DNA of 64,000 nt from DATFQE01 sp963733845 (GTDB taxonomy: Bacteria > Actinomycetota > Thermoleophilia > Gaiellales > Gaiellaceae), in contig CAVTEM010000007.1 of assembly GCA_963733845.1 (NCBI GenBank), positions 434,001-498,000 on the forward strand, in the 5' to 3' direction. Shown here piece after piece: positions 37,431 to 45,332 of the stretch. The notes beneath the pieces are model-generated. The model did not search any database. It was not told the origin of the DNA and was given only the letters and a program-made list of their open reading frames with translations. Numbering within the stretch: the stretch's first letter is position 1; the number at the start of each line of letters is the position of its first letter. A program made the position numbers and the translations under genes.

Positions 37431-38837
37431 CGCCGCGGCTTGACCGCGTACAAGCGCGAGTAGCCGTGCAGGAGCAGCCGCGAGCCGTTCCCCGAGACCG
37501 GGACGTACTCGCCGTGCGGGAAGCGGAACAGCACGCGCCCGCTGCGGGCGTCGGCGCCGACCATGCTCCCGCGGGTGGAGGCGGCGTAGGCGACCTTGTC
37601 GACGACGACCGCGGCGCCCGAGACCGGCCCGCCGGCGCCGACCGACCAGAGCACGCGACCGCTACGGGCGTTCACCCCGTACAGGCGACCGTTGTAGGAG
37701 CCGAAGAAGACCCGCCCGCCCCAGGCGGCGGGCGACGAGTAGACGTAGGAGCCCGTGCGCAGGCGCCAGAGGTAGCGCCCGCCCGTGGAGAAGGCGGTCA
37801 GCGAGCCGCCCGTCGACGAGGGGACGAAGACGCGGCCGGACGCGAGCGCGGGCGTGCCGTAGATGCGGCCGCCGACCGGCCGGGCCCACGAGAGCCGCCC
37901 GGTGCGCAATGCGAGCGAGCGCACGTAGCCGCCGTAGTCGCCGATGTAGAGCCGCTTGCCGGCGATCGCGGCGCTGGACGTGATCTTGAAGCCCGCGCGG
38001 TGCGTCCAGCGCATGCGCCGCCGCTCGACGTCGAGTGCGTAGACGGTGCCGTTCCAGGCGCCGAAGTAGTCGACCCCGTTCTTCACGATCGGCGAGGACT
38101 CGATCGGCGAGCCCACCCTGTAGCGCCAGAGCACCTTGCCGTTCGCGCGATCGAGCGCCCAGACGTTCCCGCGCATCCCGTGCACGATTACCCGATCGCC
38201 GACCACGGCGGGCGAGGCTGCCATCACGGAGTCGGTCCGGCGCCGCCAGACGACGTGGCCGCCGCGCATCTCGATCGCCCAGACGTAGCCGCGCTGGTTC
38301 GTGACGTAGGCGATCCCCTCGGAGACGACCGCGGGGAACTCGACCAGCGACCCGACCCCGCGGCTCCAGACGACCTTGAACGGCGGCCGCATGCGGATCC
38401 GCGGGTGCGCCTGTGTGCGCTGCGGCGTGACGCCGTACATCGGCCACTGCAGCGCCCTCCGGTAGATACGGACGGTGTTCTGGCGCCGGCGCTGGAAGGG
38501 GACGCGCACGGTGCGGCTGAGGTAGCCGGGCGCGGCGACTCTCACCTGCAGCGGCGCCAGGCGCCTGATCCGCAGCGTGGACAGGCCCTTCCGGTTGGCG
38601 CGGTCGCGCACCCGGCCGACGCGCGCGACGGCGGTCTTGATGCGCCTGCCGGTGTCGCCGTCGACCGCGACGACGTAGACCTTGACGCGCTTCGCGGCCT
38701 TGCGGACAGGCGGCTTGGCGACCGTCGTCGTCTCGGTCTTGCGCCGCCTGCTCGTCGGACTCGAGTCGGCTGAGTCCGGCGGCGCAGCCTGCGACGAGGC
38801 CCACGAGGGCCAGGAAGATGGCGGCCCTGAGGATCAG
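37427..38837 (-). CDS. Lipoprotein with PQQ-type beta-propeller (frameshifted near N-terminus)
   Basis: About 468 residues. The N-terminus ILRAAIFLALVGLVAGCAAG has a lipobox (LVAGC). A Thr/Lys-rich stretch and a small carboxypeptidase-regulatory-like domain (KVYVVAVDGDTGRRIKTAVA, LQVRVAAPGYLSRTVRVPFQ) precede the propeller blades: WPMYGVTPQRTQAHPRI, YVWAIEMRGGHVVWRRRTDS, VWALDRANGKVLWRYRVGSP, LYGVNARSGRVLWSVGAGGP and the last MVGADARSGRVLFRFPHGEY. The best start is CTG at 38837 in a CTGA overlap with the ATP-grasp stop; there is no nearby ATG, GTG or TTG in frame. Inserted base at about 38748. Outer-surface, lipid-anchored partner of the next gene (inference). Confidence 0.8.
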
Positions 38838-39838
38838 ACTTCCCCGGGCTCGCTGGCGATCGGCTCTGGGACCTCCTCGGCGAACGGTTCGAGCGTACCC
38901 GCGTCCCCGGCGGTCAACGAGAGATGCGAGAAGAAGCGGGTCATCACGACCCCGTCGCGGAAGTCGCCCAGCCGCGGCTCGGGCTGGCCGCCGTTCGCGA
39001 GCTCGAGCGCGAGCTCGGGGTAGCGCCCGCCCGCTGCGTGGGGGAGCGGGAAGCCGCCGCCGAAGCGCGGGTTGACGTCGGTGACCTGGTGCGTCCCGTC
39101 CGCCTCGCGGAAGCACTGCACGTTGGCCGGCCCCCAGATCGGCAGAGCCTCGGCCACCTCGCGGCCGTACTCGATCAGGTCCCAGTCCTTGATCGTCATG
39201 CCCTTGATCGACTCGCCGCCCTTGGACTCGACCATCGTGCGCGGGATCGCGTTCAGGCAGCGGCCCTCGAAGTCGCAGAAGACGTCGATCGAGAACTCGG
39301 CGCCGGCGCAGCACCTCTGCACGAAGGAGGGGGTGGTCACGCGCCGGACGTAGAAGTCGAGCTCCTCGCGGTCGTTCGCGCGAAAGATGTTGCGCGAGCC
39401 GAAGCCGCGCCGCGCCTTGACGAGCAGCGGGAAGGCGGCGTCCTCGGGAACCTCCTCGGGCAGCCAGCTCGGCGGCGACGGGATCCCTCGCGACTCGAAG
39501 AACGTGTGCGCGAGGTACTTGTCCGCGGTCATGCGCACGACGTCGAGCCCCGGCAGCAGCACGGTCGTGCCGAGGTCGTCGCGCGCGCCGACGAGCTGCT
39601 CGTGGTCGAGGTCGGTCAGCGGCACGATCAGGCGCACGTCGTGCGCGAGGACGAGGTCGCGGATCGCATCGAGGTAGCCCTCGTCGTCGACGCGCGGGAC
39701 CAGGGCATAGCTGTCCGCGTGGTAGAGCGCCGGCGCGAGCGGGTTGACGTCGGCCGCGATCGTCGTCGCGCCGGCGCGCCCGAAGGCGGTCACGATGTCG
39801 ACGCGCTGGCCGGCGCACGTGAAGAGGACGGGGGTCAC
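38834..39838 (-). CDS. ATP-grasp enzyme, carbamoyl-phosphate-synthase-like
   Basis: Intact, 334 residues. It starts TPVLFTCAGQRVDIVTAFGR, a Rossmann-like pre-ATP-grasp domain. The ATP-grasp fold follows: MTADKYLAHTFFESRGIPSP, FPLLVKARRGFGSRNIFRAN (Lys and Gly-rich loop), EFSIDVFCDFEGRCLNAIPR, KGMTIKDWDLIEYGREVAE and VTDVNPRFGGGFPLPHAAGG, with the Asp/Asn metal ligands in DVNPRFGG. These enzymes ligate a carboxylate to an amine or similar nucleophile using ATP. The position between glycan genes suggests decoration of a sugar or peptide. GTG at 39838 with TACCCT 7 bases upstream. Confidence 0.87.
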   Translation of the reverse strand: MTPVLFTCAGQRVDIVTAFGRAGATTIAADVNPLAPALYHADSYALVPRVDDEGYLDAIRDLVLAHDVRLIVPLTDLDHEQLVGARDDLGTTVLLPGLDVVRMTADKYLAHTFFESRGIPSPPSWLPEEVPEDAAFPLLVKARRGFGSRNIFRANDREELDFYVRRVTTPSFVQRCCAGAEFSIDVFCDFEGRCLNAIPRTMVESKGGESIKGMTIKDWDLIEYGREVAEALPIWGPANVQCFREADGTHQVTDVNPRFGGGFPLPHAAGGRYPELALELANGGQPEPRLGDFRDGVVMTRFFSHLSLTAGDAGTLEPFAEEVPEPIASEPGEV

Positions 39839-39845
39839 CGCCCGG

Positions 39846-39851
39846 AGGGTA
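39846..39851 (-). promoter_or_regulatory. Leaderless-type -10 box TACCCT
   Basis: TACCCT on the - strand, 7 bases before the GTG of the ATP-grasp gene at 39838. The only other element in the 109-base gap is the hairpin at 39900. Confidence 0.6.
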
Positions 39852-39899
39852 CCGTCAGGTTCAGGCGTCCTCGCGGCCCGGCCGAGGCGTGGGCCGTGT

Positions 39900-39914
39900 C
39901 GGTGCCAGGCACCG
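39900..39914. terminator. Short perfect hairpin CGGTGCC-A-GGCACCG
   Basis: Seven-base arms around one base, 33 bases downstream of the priming-transferase stop on the - strand and before the ATP-grasp promoter. It could end the upstream transcript or bind a dimeric regulator. There is no U-tract. Confidence 0.4.
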
Positions 39915-39947
39915 TCGAGAAAGGCTCACGGCTTCGTCACGAAAGCG

Positions 39948-40526
39948 TCACGCGCGCCAGCCGCCCGTCTCGCCCTTGTACGTGCCGCCGAACAGGGCCA
40001 GCGGCGTGCGCAGGAGGATCTTCAGATCGACGCGCGGGGAGCGGTGCTCGACGTACCAGACGTCCAGCTCGATCCGCTCCTCCCACGGCAGCGCCGCCCG
40101 GCCGTGGATCTGGGCCCAGCCGGTGATGCCGGGCTTGACCTCGAGGCGGCGCCTCTGGCGTTCGGTGTAGCGCTCGACCTGGTAGGCGAGGGTGGGCCGC
40201 GGGCCGATCAGGCTCATCTCGCCGCGCACGACGTTCCAGAGCTGGGGCAGCTCGTCGAGCGAGAGGCGGCGGAGAACGCGGCCGGCCCTCGTGATCCGCG
40301 GGTCGCCCTTGTTGACGGACCAGCCCGCGCCCTGCGTCTCGGCGCCCTCCACCATCGTGCGCAGCTTCAGCAGCTCGAACGGGCGACCGTCCTGCCCGAC
40401 GCGCTCCTGGCGATAGAGGACCGGGCCGCGGTCCTCGAGCTTGATCGCGAGCGCCGACGCGGCGAGGAACGGGCTCGCGAGCGCCAGGCCCAGCGAGGCT
40501 CCCGCCACGTCCAGGGCGCGGTTCAC
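39948..40526 (-). CDS. Polyprenyl-phosphate sugar-1-phosphate transferase, short form
   Basis: Intact, 192 residues, only the catalytic domain of the WbaP/PglC family: RALDVAGASLGLALASPFLA (membrane helix), DRGPVLYRQERVGQDGRPFE, LLKLRTMVEGAETQGAGW, RRLSLDELPQLWNVVRGEMS and LIGPRPTLAYQVERYTERQR, ending TPLALFGGTYKGETGGWRA. It transfers a sugar phosphate onto undecaprenyl phosphate. With the long form at 27707 the window has two priming enzymes, consistent with two repeat units. GTG start at 40526. No clear -10 box is adjacent, so it is likely read through from the GT2 gene upstream. Confidence 0.92.
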   Translation of the reverse strand: MNRALDVAGASLGLALASPFLAASALAIKLEDRGPVLYRQERVGQDGRPFELLKLRTMVEGAETQGAGWSVNKGDPRITRAGRVLRRLSLDELPQLWNVVRGEMSLIGPRPTLAYQVERYTERQRRRLEVKPGITGWAQIHGRAALPWEERIELDVWYVEHRSPRVDLKILLRTPLALFGGTYKGETGGWRA

Positions 40527-40615
40527 TCGGCCTCGTGGGGCGTCGCTGGCAAGCGTAGGGAGGGGGAACAGTGCGTCAGCACGGGCCCCCGACTGGAGCG
40601 CAGTCAGCGGCGAGG

Positions 40616-41743
40616 TCAGCGCGTGCCCTCCGCCTTCTCCCAGACGGCGGGGACGCCGTCGCGCAGGTAGCCGGCGAGCGAGACCACCGTCGCCCAGGTC
40701 ACGAGCACGTAGTAGTACGCCAGCGCGGCACCGGGCGCGCGCACGCCGGCCTTCCCCGCCGCGGCGAGCCCCAGGAAGGCGGCCTGCTTGGCGAGGGCGA
40801 CGTCGTAGACGCGGCCGCGCCCGGCGAGCGCGACGTTCGCCGCCAGCACGCCGAGGTGGAGCAGGCCGCTGCCGTACCGGAACACGCGGTGGGACATCAG
40901 CTCGGTCAGGTACACCGGGTCGACGTCCCGCAGCATCCCGCCGCGCAGCGTGATCAGCCAGCAGTGCTCGAACATGCGCACCTTGCGCCGGTACTCGTCC
41001 TCGAGGTCGCGCGAGGGCTTCTCGAGCGAGATCGCCTCCGGGTCGTAGACGGCCCGCCGGCCCCGCTGGACCATCAGGTACGGGAACGCGAGGTCGTGAC
41101 CGAAGCGCGGGTCGACGTCGACGTAGTCCTCGCGCCGGACCGCGTAGATCGGGCCGTTGCCGCCGGTGATCGAGCCGAGCAGCGACTCCTGCTCGCGCAG
41201 CCAGAGCTCGAACGCCCAGTAGGCGCCCTCGCGGTTCGTCCCGTCGGCGTCCGCGTACGTTGCACGGCCGGACACGTAGCCCACGTCCGGGTCGGCGAAG
41301 CTGCGCACCAGCTTGCTCAGCGCGTCCGGCGGCCAGGTCGCATTCGCGTCCGAGAAGGCCAGGATCTCGCTGTCGGTCTCGCGCACGGCCAGGTTCTGGG
41401 CGGCGACCTTGCCGCCGCGAGGCGCGCGGATCAGCCGCACGCGCGGCTCCCGGGAGGCGATCGCCTCGACCAGCTCGTCGGTGCCGTCGCCCGACGCGTC
41501 CGAGGCGACGACGATCTCGAGCTTGTCGGCCGGGTAGTCGAGCGCGAGCAGGTTCTCGACGCGGCGTTCGATCACGTCCTTCTCGTCGTAGGCCGCGACG
41601 ATCAGGCTGACCGACGGCGTGCCGTCCTCGCGCCGCACCGGCCGCGGCCGCAGGCGCGCGGCCGCCGCCGCGGCCAGCGGGTAGCCCACGTGCGTCCAGG
41701 CGAGCGCGGCCGCGCCGCCCCAGAAGACGATCCTGGCGAGCAT
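40616..41743 (-). CDS. GT2 glycosyltransferase (membrane-bound)
   Basis: Intact, 375 residues from ATG at 41743. One N-terminal helix (ARIVFWGGAAALAWTHVGYP) precedes the GT-A domain: SVSLIVAAYDEKDVIERRVE, VVASDASGDGTDELVEAIAS, EILAFSDANATWPPDALSK (DXD-like SDAN), YVSGRATYADADGTNREGAY and a C-terminal RKVRMFEHCWLITLRGGML (QxxRW-like region RxxRMFEH). C-terminal hydrophobic segments include HLGVLAANVALAGRGRVYD and YVLVTWATVVSLAGYL. It resembles processive GT2 enzymes. The start is set by the TAGAGT box 7 bases upstream; an upstream in-frame extension has no family similarity. Confidence 0.9.
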   Translation of the reverse strand: MLARIVFWGGAAALAWTHVGYPLAAAAAARLRPRPVRREDGTPSVSLIVAAYDEKDVIERRVENLLALDYPADKLEIVVASDASGDGTDELVEAIASREPRVRLIRAPRGGKVAAQNLAVRETDSEILAFSDANATWPPDALSKLVRSFADPDVGYVSGRATYADADGTNREGAYWAFELWLREQESLLGSITGGNGPIYAVRREDYVDVDPRFGHDLAFPYLMVQRGRRAVYDPEAISLEKPSRDLEDEYRRKVRMFEHCWLITLRGGMLRDVDPVYLTELMSHRVFRYGSGLLHLGVLAANVALAGRGRVYDVALAKQAAFLGLAAAGKAGVRAPGAALAYYYVLVTWATVVSLAGYLRDGVPAVWEKAEGTR

Positions 41744-41750
41744 CGCGGCG

Positions 41751-41756
41751 ACTCTA
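41751..41756 (-). promoter_or_regulatory. -10 box TAGAGT overlapping the GT4 stop codon
   Basis: TAGAGT on the - strand, 7 bases before the ATG at 41743. Its first three bases (41754-41756) are the TAG stop of the upstream GT4 gene. Confidence 0.6.
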
Positions 41757-42767
41757 GTCGTGGAGCGCGTCCTCGTAGGCGCGGAGCGTGTCGGCGGTGG
41801 CGCGCTCCCACGACAGCTGCTCCCGCGCCCGCTCCCGCGCGGCCTCACCCAGCCGGCGCCGCAGGTCGGCGTCTCCGAGCAGCCAGCGCAGAGCCTCGCG
41901 CAGCGCCGCCTCGTCGCCCGGCGGCACGAGCAGCCCCGTCTCGTTGTGGCGGACGAGGTCGAGCAGGCCGCCGACGGCGGAGGCTACGACCGGCTTCCCG
42001 TGGGCCATCGCCTCGGCACAGACGACGCCGTAGCCCTCGCGGCGCGACGGCACGGCGACCACCGCCGCCCGCCGGTAGTACGGCCCGAGCTCGGCGTTCG
42101 GGACGAAGCCGAGCGCCTGCGGGACCTCGTCCCGGAGCGGCCCGTCGCCCACGACCACGAGCGGGATGCCGTCGGCGGCCGCGAGCAGGTCGAGGATGCC
42201 CTTCTCCGGCGAGAGCCGGCCCACGTAGAGCACGTGCGGCGGCTGCGCCTCCTCCTCGCCCTCGTCCGCGGGCACGTCGACGCCGCTCGGGATCACGCGC
42301 ACGTCGCGCGCGCCCAGCTCGCGCGCGGAGCCGGCGAGCGCGGAGGACGCGCAGATCACCAGCTGCGCCCGCTCGACCACCGGCCGCGCGAGCGTGGGCA
42401 TCCGGCGGGCCAGCTCGACGTCGGTGCCCCAGAGCTGGAGCACGTACGGCTTCCCCGCGGCCAGCGCTGCCAGCCCGGAGGGCAGCCAGTGCGCGTGCAC
42501 GAGATCGGCGTCACGCGAGGCCGAGCGCGCGGCCCGCCCGTAGGCGGCCAGGAACACGGGCAGGAGCGCGGCCCGCCATGGCTCGGAGCGCAGGTTGTTC
42601 ACGATCCCGCCGCCGTAGGCGATCCCGAAGTGGCGGAAGCGCGCGGGAGAGACGACCTCGACCTCGACGCCCGCCGCCTGCACGCGGTCGACGGCGTCCG
42701 CCACGAACCGGCCCGCGACGTCCTCCGGCGAGCGTGGATACGAGGTGGTGAGGACGACGACCTTCAT
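41754..42767 (-). CDS. GT4-family glycosyltransferase
   Basis: Intact, 337 residues from ATG at 42767. KVVVLTTSYPRSPEDVAGRF, DLVHAHWLPSGLAALAAGKP, YVLQLWGTDVELARRMPTLA, DVRVIPSGVDVPADEGEEE, HVLYVGRLSPEKGILDLLAA and VAVPSRREGYGVVCAEAMAH (EX7E) identify GT4, of the type that acts on lipid-linked intermediates. A longer literal frame upstream is the shadow of two other genes joined by insertions. The ATG overlaps the O-antigen ligase stop by ATGA. Confidence 0.92.
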   Translation of the reverse strand: MKVVVLTTSYPRSPEDVAGRFVADAVDRVQAAGVEVEVVSPARFRHFGIAYGGGIVNNLRSEPWRAALLPVFLAAYGRAARSASRDADLVHAHWLPSGLAALAAGKPYVLQLWGTDVELARRMPTLARPVVERAQLVICASSALAGSARELGARDVRVIPSGVDVPADEGEEEAQPPHVLYVGRLSPEKGILDLLAAADGIPLVVVGDGPLRDEVPQALGFVPNAELGPYYRRAAVVAVPSRREGYGVVCAEAMAHGKPVVASAVGGLLDLVRHNETGLLVPPGDEAALREALRWLLGDADLRRRLGEAARERAREQLSWERATADTLRAYEDALHD

Positions 42768-44081
42768 GCGCGCCGCGCGAACACGATCGGGGCCGCCAGC
42801 GCCAGGGCCGCGAAGGCGTAGAAGTAATAGAACTGCATCGTCAGGTAGAAGGCGTTCGCTGCCATCGTCCCCGCGAGCGCCGCGGTCAGACCCCAGGCGA
42901 GCGGCCGCACGCGCGCCGCGAGCGGGTCTCCCGCCGCGGCCAGCCGGCGCCCGAGGTGCCGTGCCGCTCGCAGGCGCCGGAAGATCCAGAGCAGGAACAG
43001 CCCGAACAGCGCCGCGCCGACCAGCCCGGTCTCGACGAGGAGCGCCACGTAGAAGGAGTGTGGCCCCCAGTTCGTCCGGCCGGTGACGAACTCGTAGTAG
43101 ACGGAGAAGTTGTTCAGTCCGAGCCCGAACAACGGGTGGAGGGAGAGCACGTCGGGGATGAACCCGTACACGTCGAAGTGCGCCGAGCTGGAGGCGCCGC
43201 TCGTCTCGATCCGCGAGCGCAGGACGACGTCGAAGAAATCGGCGCGCCGGGCGACGATCACGGCCAGCAGCCCGATCACCGCGGCGAGCGGGATCAGCAG
43301 CGCCCGCGAGACCAGCAGCCGCCGGTAGGGCACGGCGAGCACGAGCAGCCCGACGGCGAGGCCGAGCCAGCCGCTCCGCGACAGCGTCGCCAGCTCCATC
43401 ACGAGCAGGAACGGCAGCAGCACCGCAAGCCGCAGCCGCCACCGATGGCCGGGCTCCAGCCGGAGGTAGATCGGCGTCAACACGAGCAGCGGCACCAAGC
43501 AGCATCACCGCCAGGTGGTTCGGGTCACCGGTGAGCGCGTTCGGCCGGTAGACGTCGGCACCCTCGACGACGCCGTAGATGTTGATCGAGCTCGCGCCGC
43601 CGGTGAGCGGCGCCAGGAGCGACTGGTCGAGGTCCTGCCCGCGGTTCGCCGCCACGAGCTGGGCCACGCCGTAGAGGGCGTTCGCGGCCATCCCGGCCGT
43701 GAACCAGCCGAGCGTGCGCCAGTAGAAGGCACGGCTCCGCCTGGTCAGGTAGGCGATCCCGGCCGCGAGGAAGGCGAAGTGGAGCCCGAACTTCACCAGC
43801 CCCTTCACGAACTGCTCGAGCGCCTGGCGCGTGTCGAGGTTGAAGAAGCCGACGAGGTAGACGAGCGCGAAGGCGAGCGCGAACCCGAGCGCGATCAGCG
43901 CCGTGCGCGGCAACCGGTCGTCGTGCTCGACCCAGCGGCCGACGACGAAGACGGCCACGAACAGGAGCGCGAGCATGTCCGCCAGGCTCACCGAGCCGGC
44001 GAGCTCCCAGTGCACCTTCTCGAAGGTGACCGAGAACAGCGTCGCCAGGAAGAAGAAGCCGGTCAAACGGTCGAGGGTCAG
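42764..44081 (-). CDS. O-antigen ligase/polymerase-family membrane protein (frameshifted)
   Basis: About 438 residues with around ten membrane segments (MLALLLFVAVFVVGRWVEHD, ALGFALAFALVYLVGFFNLD, LAVLLPFLLVMELATLSRSG, LLIPLAAVIGLLAVIVARRA, LAGTMAANAFYLTMQFYYFY). The Wzy_C signature is the outer loop FGLGLNNFSVYYEFVTGRTN then WGPHSFYVALLVETGLVGAA, with the conserved HSFY. It joins repeat units or transfers the polymer. An inserted base at about 43497 breaks the middle. The start is CTG at 44081 (CTGA with the GT4 stop); TTG 12 bases downstream is the alternative. Confidence 0.85.
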
Positions 44082-45328
44082 CGCGCCACCTCCTCCAGGA
44101 AGGCCGCGTAATCCTCCGCGCGGGTGCGGCGCGAGAGCCGTCGCCGCCACTCCTCCGAGAGCGGCGTCCCGTCCAGCCGGCCGGCGCGCCACGCACCCTC
44201 CAGCTCGACCAGCGCGGCCCGGATCCCCTCGACGTCGTCGGGGGCGGCCACGACACCGGCGCCGGTCTCCCTGATCAGCTCGGCGGCCGCGCCGTCGGGC
44301 GGCACGACCGCGAGGACCGGCCGCTCCGCCGCCAGATACTCGAACACCTTGCCCGAGAGCACGCCCTTGCCGCGCCCGGCCGCGTCGGGGATCAGCAGGA
44401 GCAGCGCCTCGGAGTCGCGCTGGAGCTCCAGCGACTCGCGCCGCGGGGCGTACGGAAGCAGGCGGAGCTTGTCGCCGAGTCCGAGCCCCTCGGCCCAGGC
44501 GCGGTCGGCCGAGCGGAAGTCGCCGAGGAAGCGCGCCTCGACGTCCAGGCCGGACTCGGCGAGCGCGGTCAGGAACGGGCGGGGATCGCGCTTGCCGAAG
44601 AAGCTGCCGGTGTGGGTGATCCGGAAGCGCTCGCCCGGCCGGTACTCGAGCCCCTCGAAGTCGTCGAAGTCCGATCCGTTCGGGATCGTCACCACCGGCC
44701 CCTTCGGCCGCAGCCCGCGCGTCTCGTCGGCGATCGCGTCGGAGACCGCGACGATCCCGTCGGCGCGCCGCGCGACCAGCCGGGCGACGCGCTCCGCCGT
44801 CCACTCCTTCGCGCGCACGAGCCGGCTCTCGGCCCGCCGGTGCGGGTGCGCGACGAGCGAGTCGCGCAGGTCGGCCACCCAGGTCGCCTCGCTCGCCCGC
44901 TGCGCGATCGCCCCGATCAGGTGCACCGAAGCGGGCGGCGAGGTCGTGATCACCACGTCGATCCCCTCGCGGTGGATGAGTCGGATCGCGGCCCGGTTCG
45001 CGGTCAGGTTCCAGGTCACGTTCTCGTCCGGCACGAGCAGCCGGCTGCCGAGCGCGCGGGCATGCACGAGCCCGCGGCGAACCCCCGTCGTGCCGTGCAG
45101 CTGCTCCGCGAGCCTGGTGCCGCCGGGCCCGAAGTAGCGGGCCCGGTGCACGACCGCGTTCGGCGGCAGCGGGAGGCCTTCGTCGCGGTGGAGCCAGCGC
45201 GGGTCGTCGGGCGCGAGCACGTGTGTCTCGACCCCGAGCTCGGGCAGGTGCGTGGCGAGCTTGAGCGGCCGCTGCACGCCTCCGCCGCCGGCCGGCGGGA
45301 AGTACATCGACACGAGCAGCACCTTCAT
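44078..45328 (-). CDS. GT4-family glycosyltransferase
   Basis: Intact, 416 residues. KVLLVSMYFPPAGGGGVQRP with its Gly-rich loop, LGVETHVLAPDDPRWLHRDE, GIDVVITTSPPASVHLIGAI, TWVADLRDSLVAHPHRRAES, VSDAIADETRGLRPKGPVVT, RFRITHTGSFFGKRDPRPFL and KVFEYLAAERPVLAVVPPDG form the usual two Rossmann halves of a GT4 enzyme with an insertion typical of actinobacterial exopolysaccharide transferases. Start ATG at 45328, 4 bases downstream of the membrane protein stop. The donor is not assignable. Confidence 0.92.
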   Translation of the reverse strand: MKVLLVSMYFPPAGGGGVQRPLKLATHLPELGVETHVLAPDDPRWLHRDEGLPLPPNAVVHRARYFGPGGTRLAEQLHGTTGVRRGLVHARALGSRLLVPDENVTWNLTANRAAIRLIHREGIDVVITTSPPASVHLIGAIAQRASEATWVADLRDSLVAHPHRRAESRLVRAKEWTAERVARLVARRADGIVAVSDAIADETRGLRPKGPVVTIPNGSDFDDFEGLEYRPGERFRITHTGSFFGKRDPRPFLTALAESGLDVEARFLGDFRSADRAWAEGLGLGDKLRLLPYAPRRESLELQRDSEALLLLIPDAAGRGKGVLSGKVFEYLAAERPVLAVVPPDGAAAELIRETGAGVVAAPDDVEGIRAALVELEGAWRAGRLDGTPLSEEWRRRLSRRTRAEDYAAFLEEVAR

Positions 45329-45332
45329 CGCG

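Noticed and set aside
41754..44804. A 1016-residue apparent fusion of two glycosyltransferases and the O-antigen ligase
   Set aside because: The frame continues only because of inserted bases and GC bias; each part has its own start, stop and family length.
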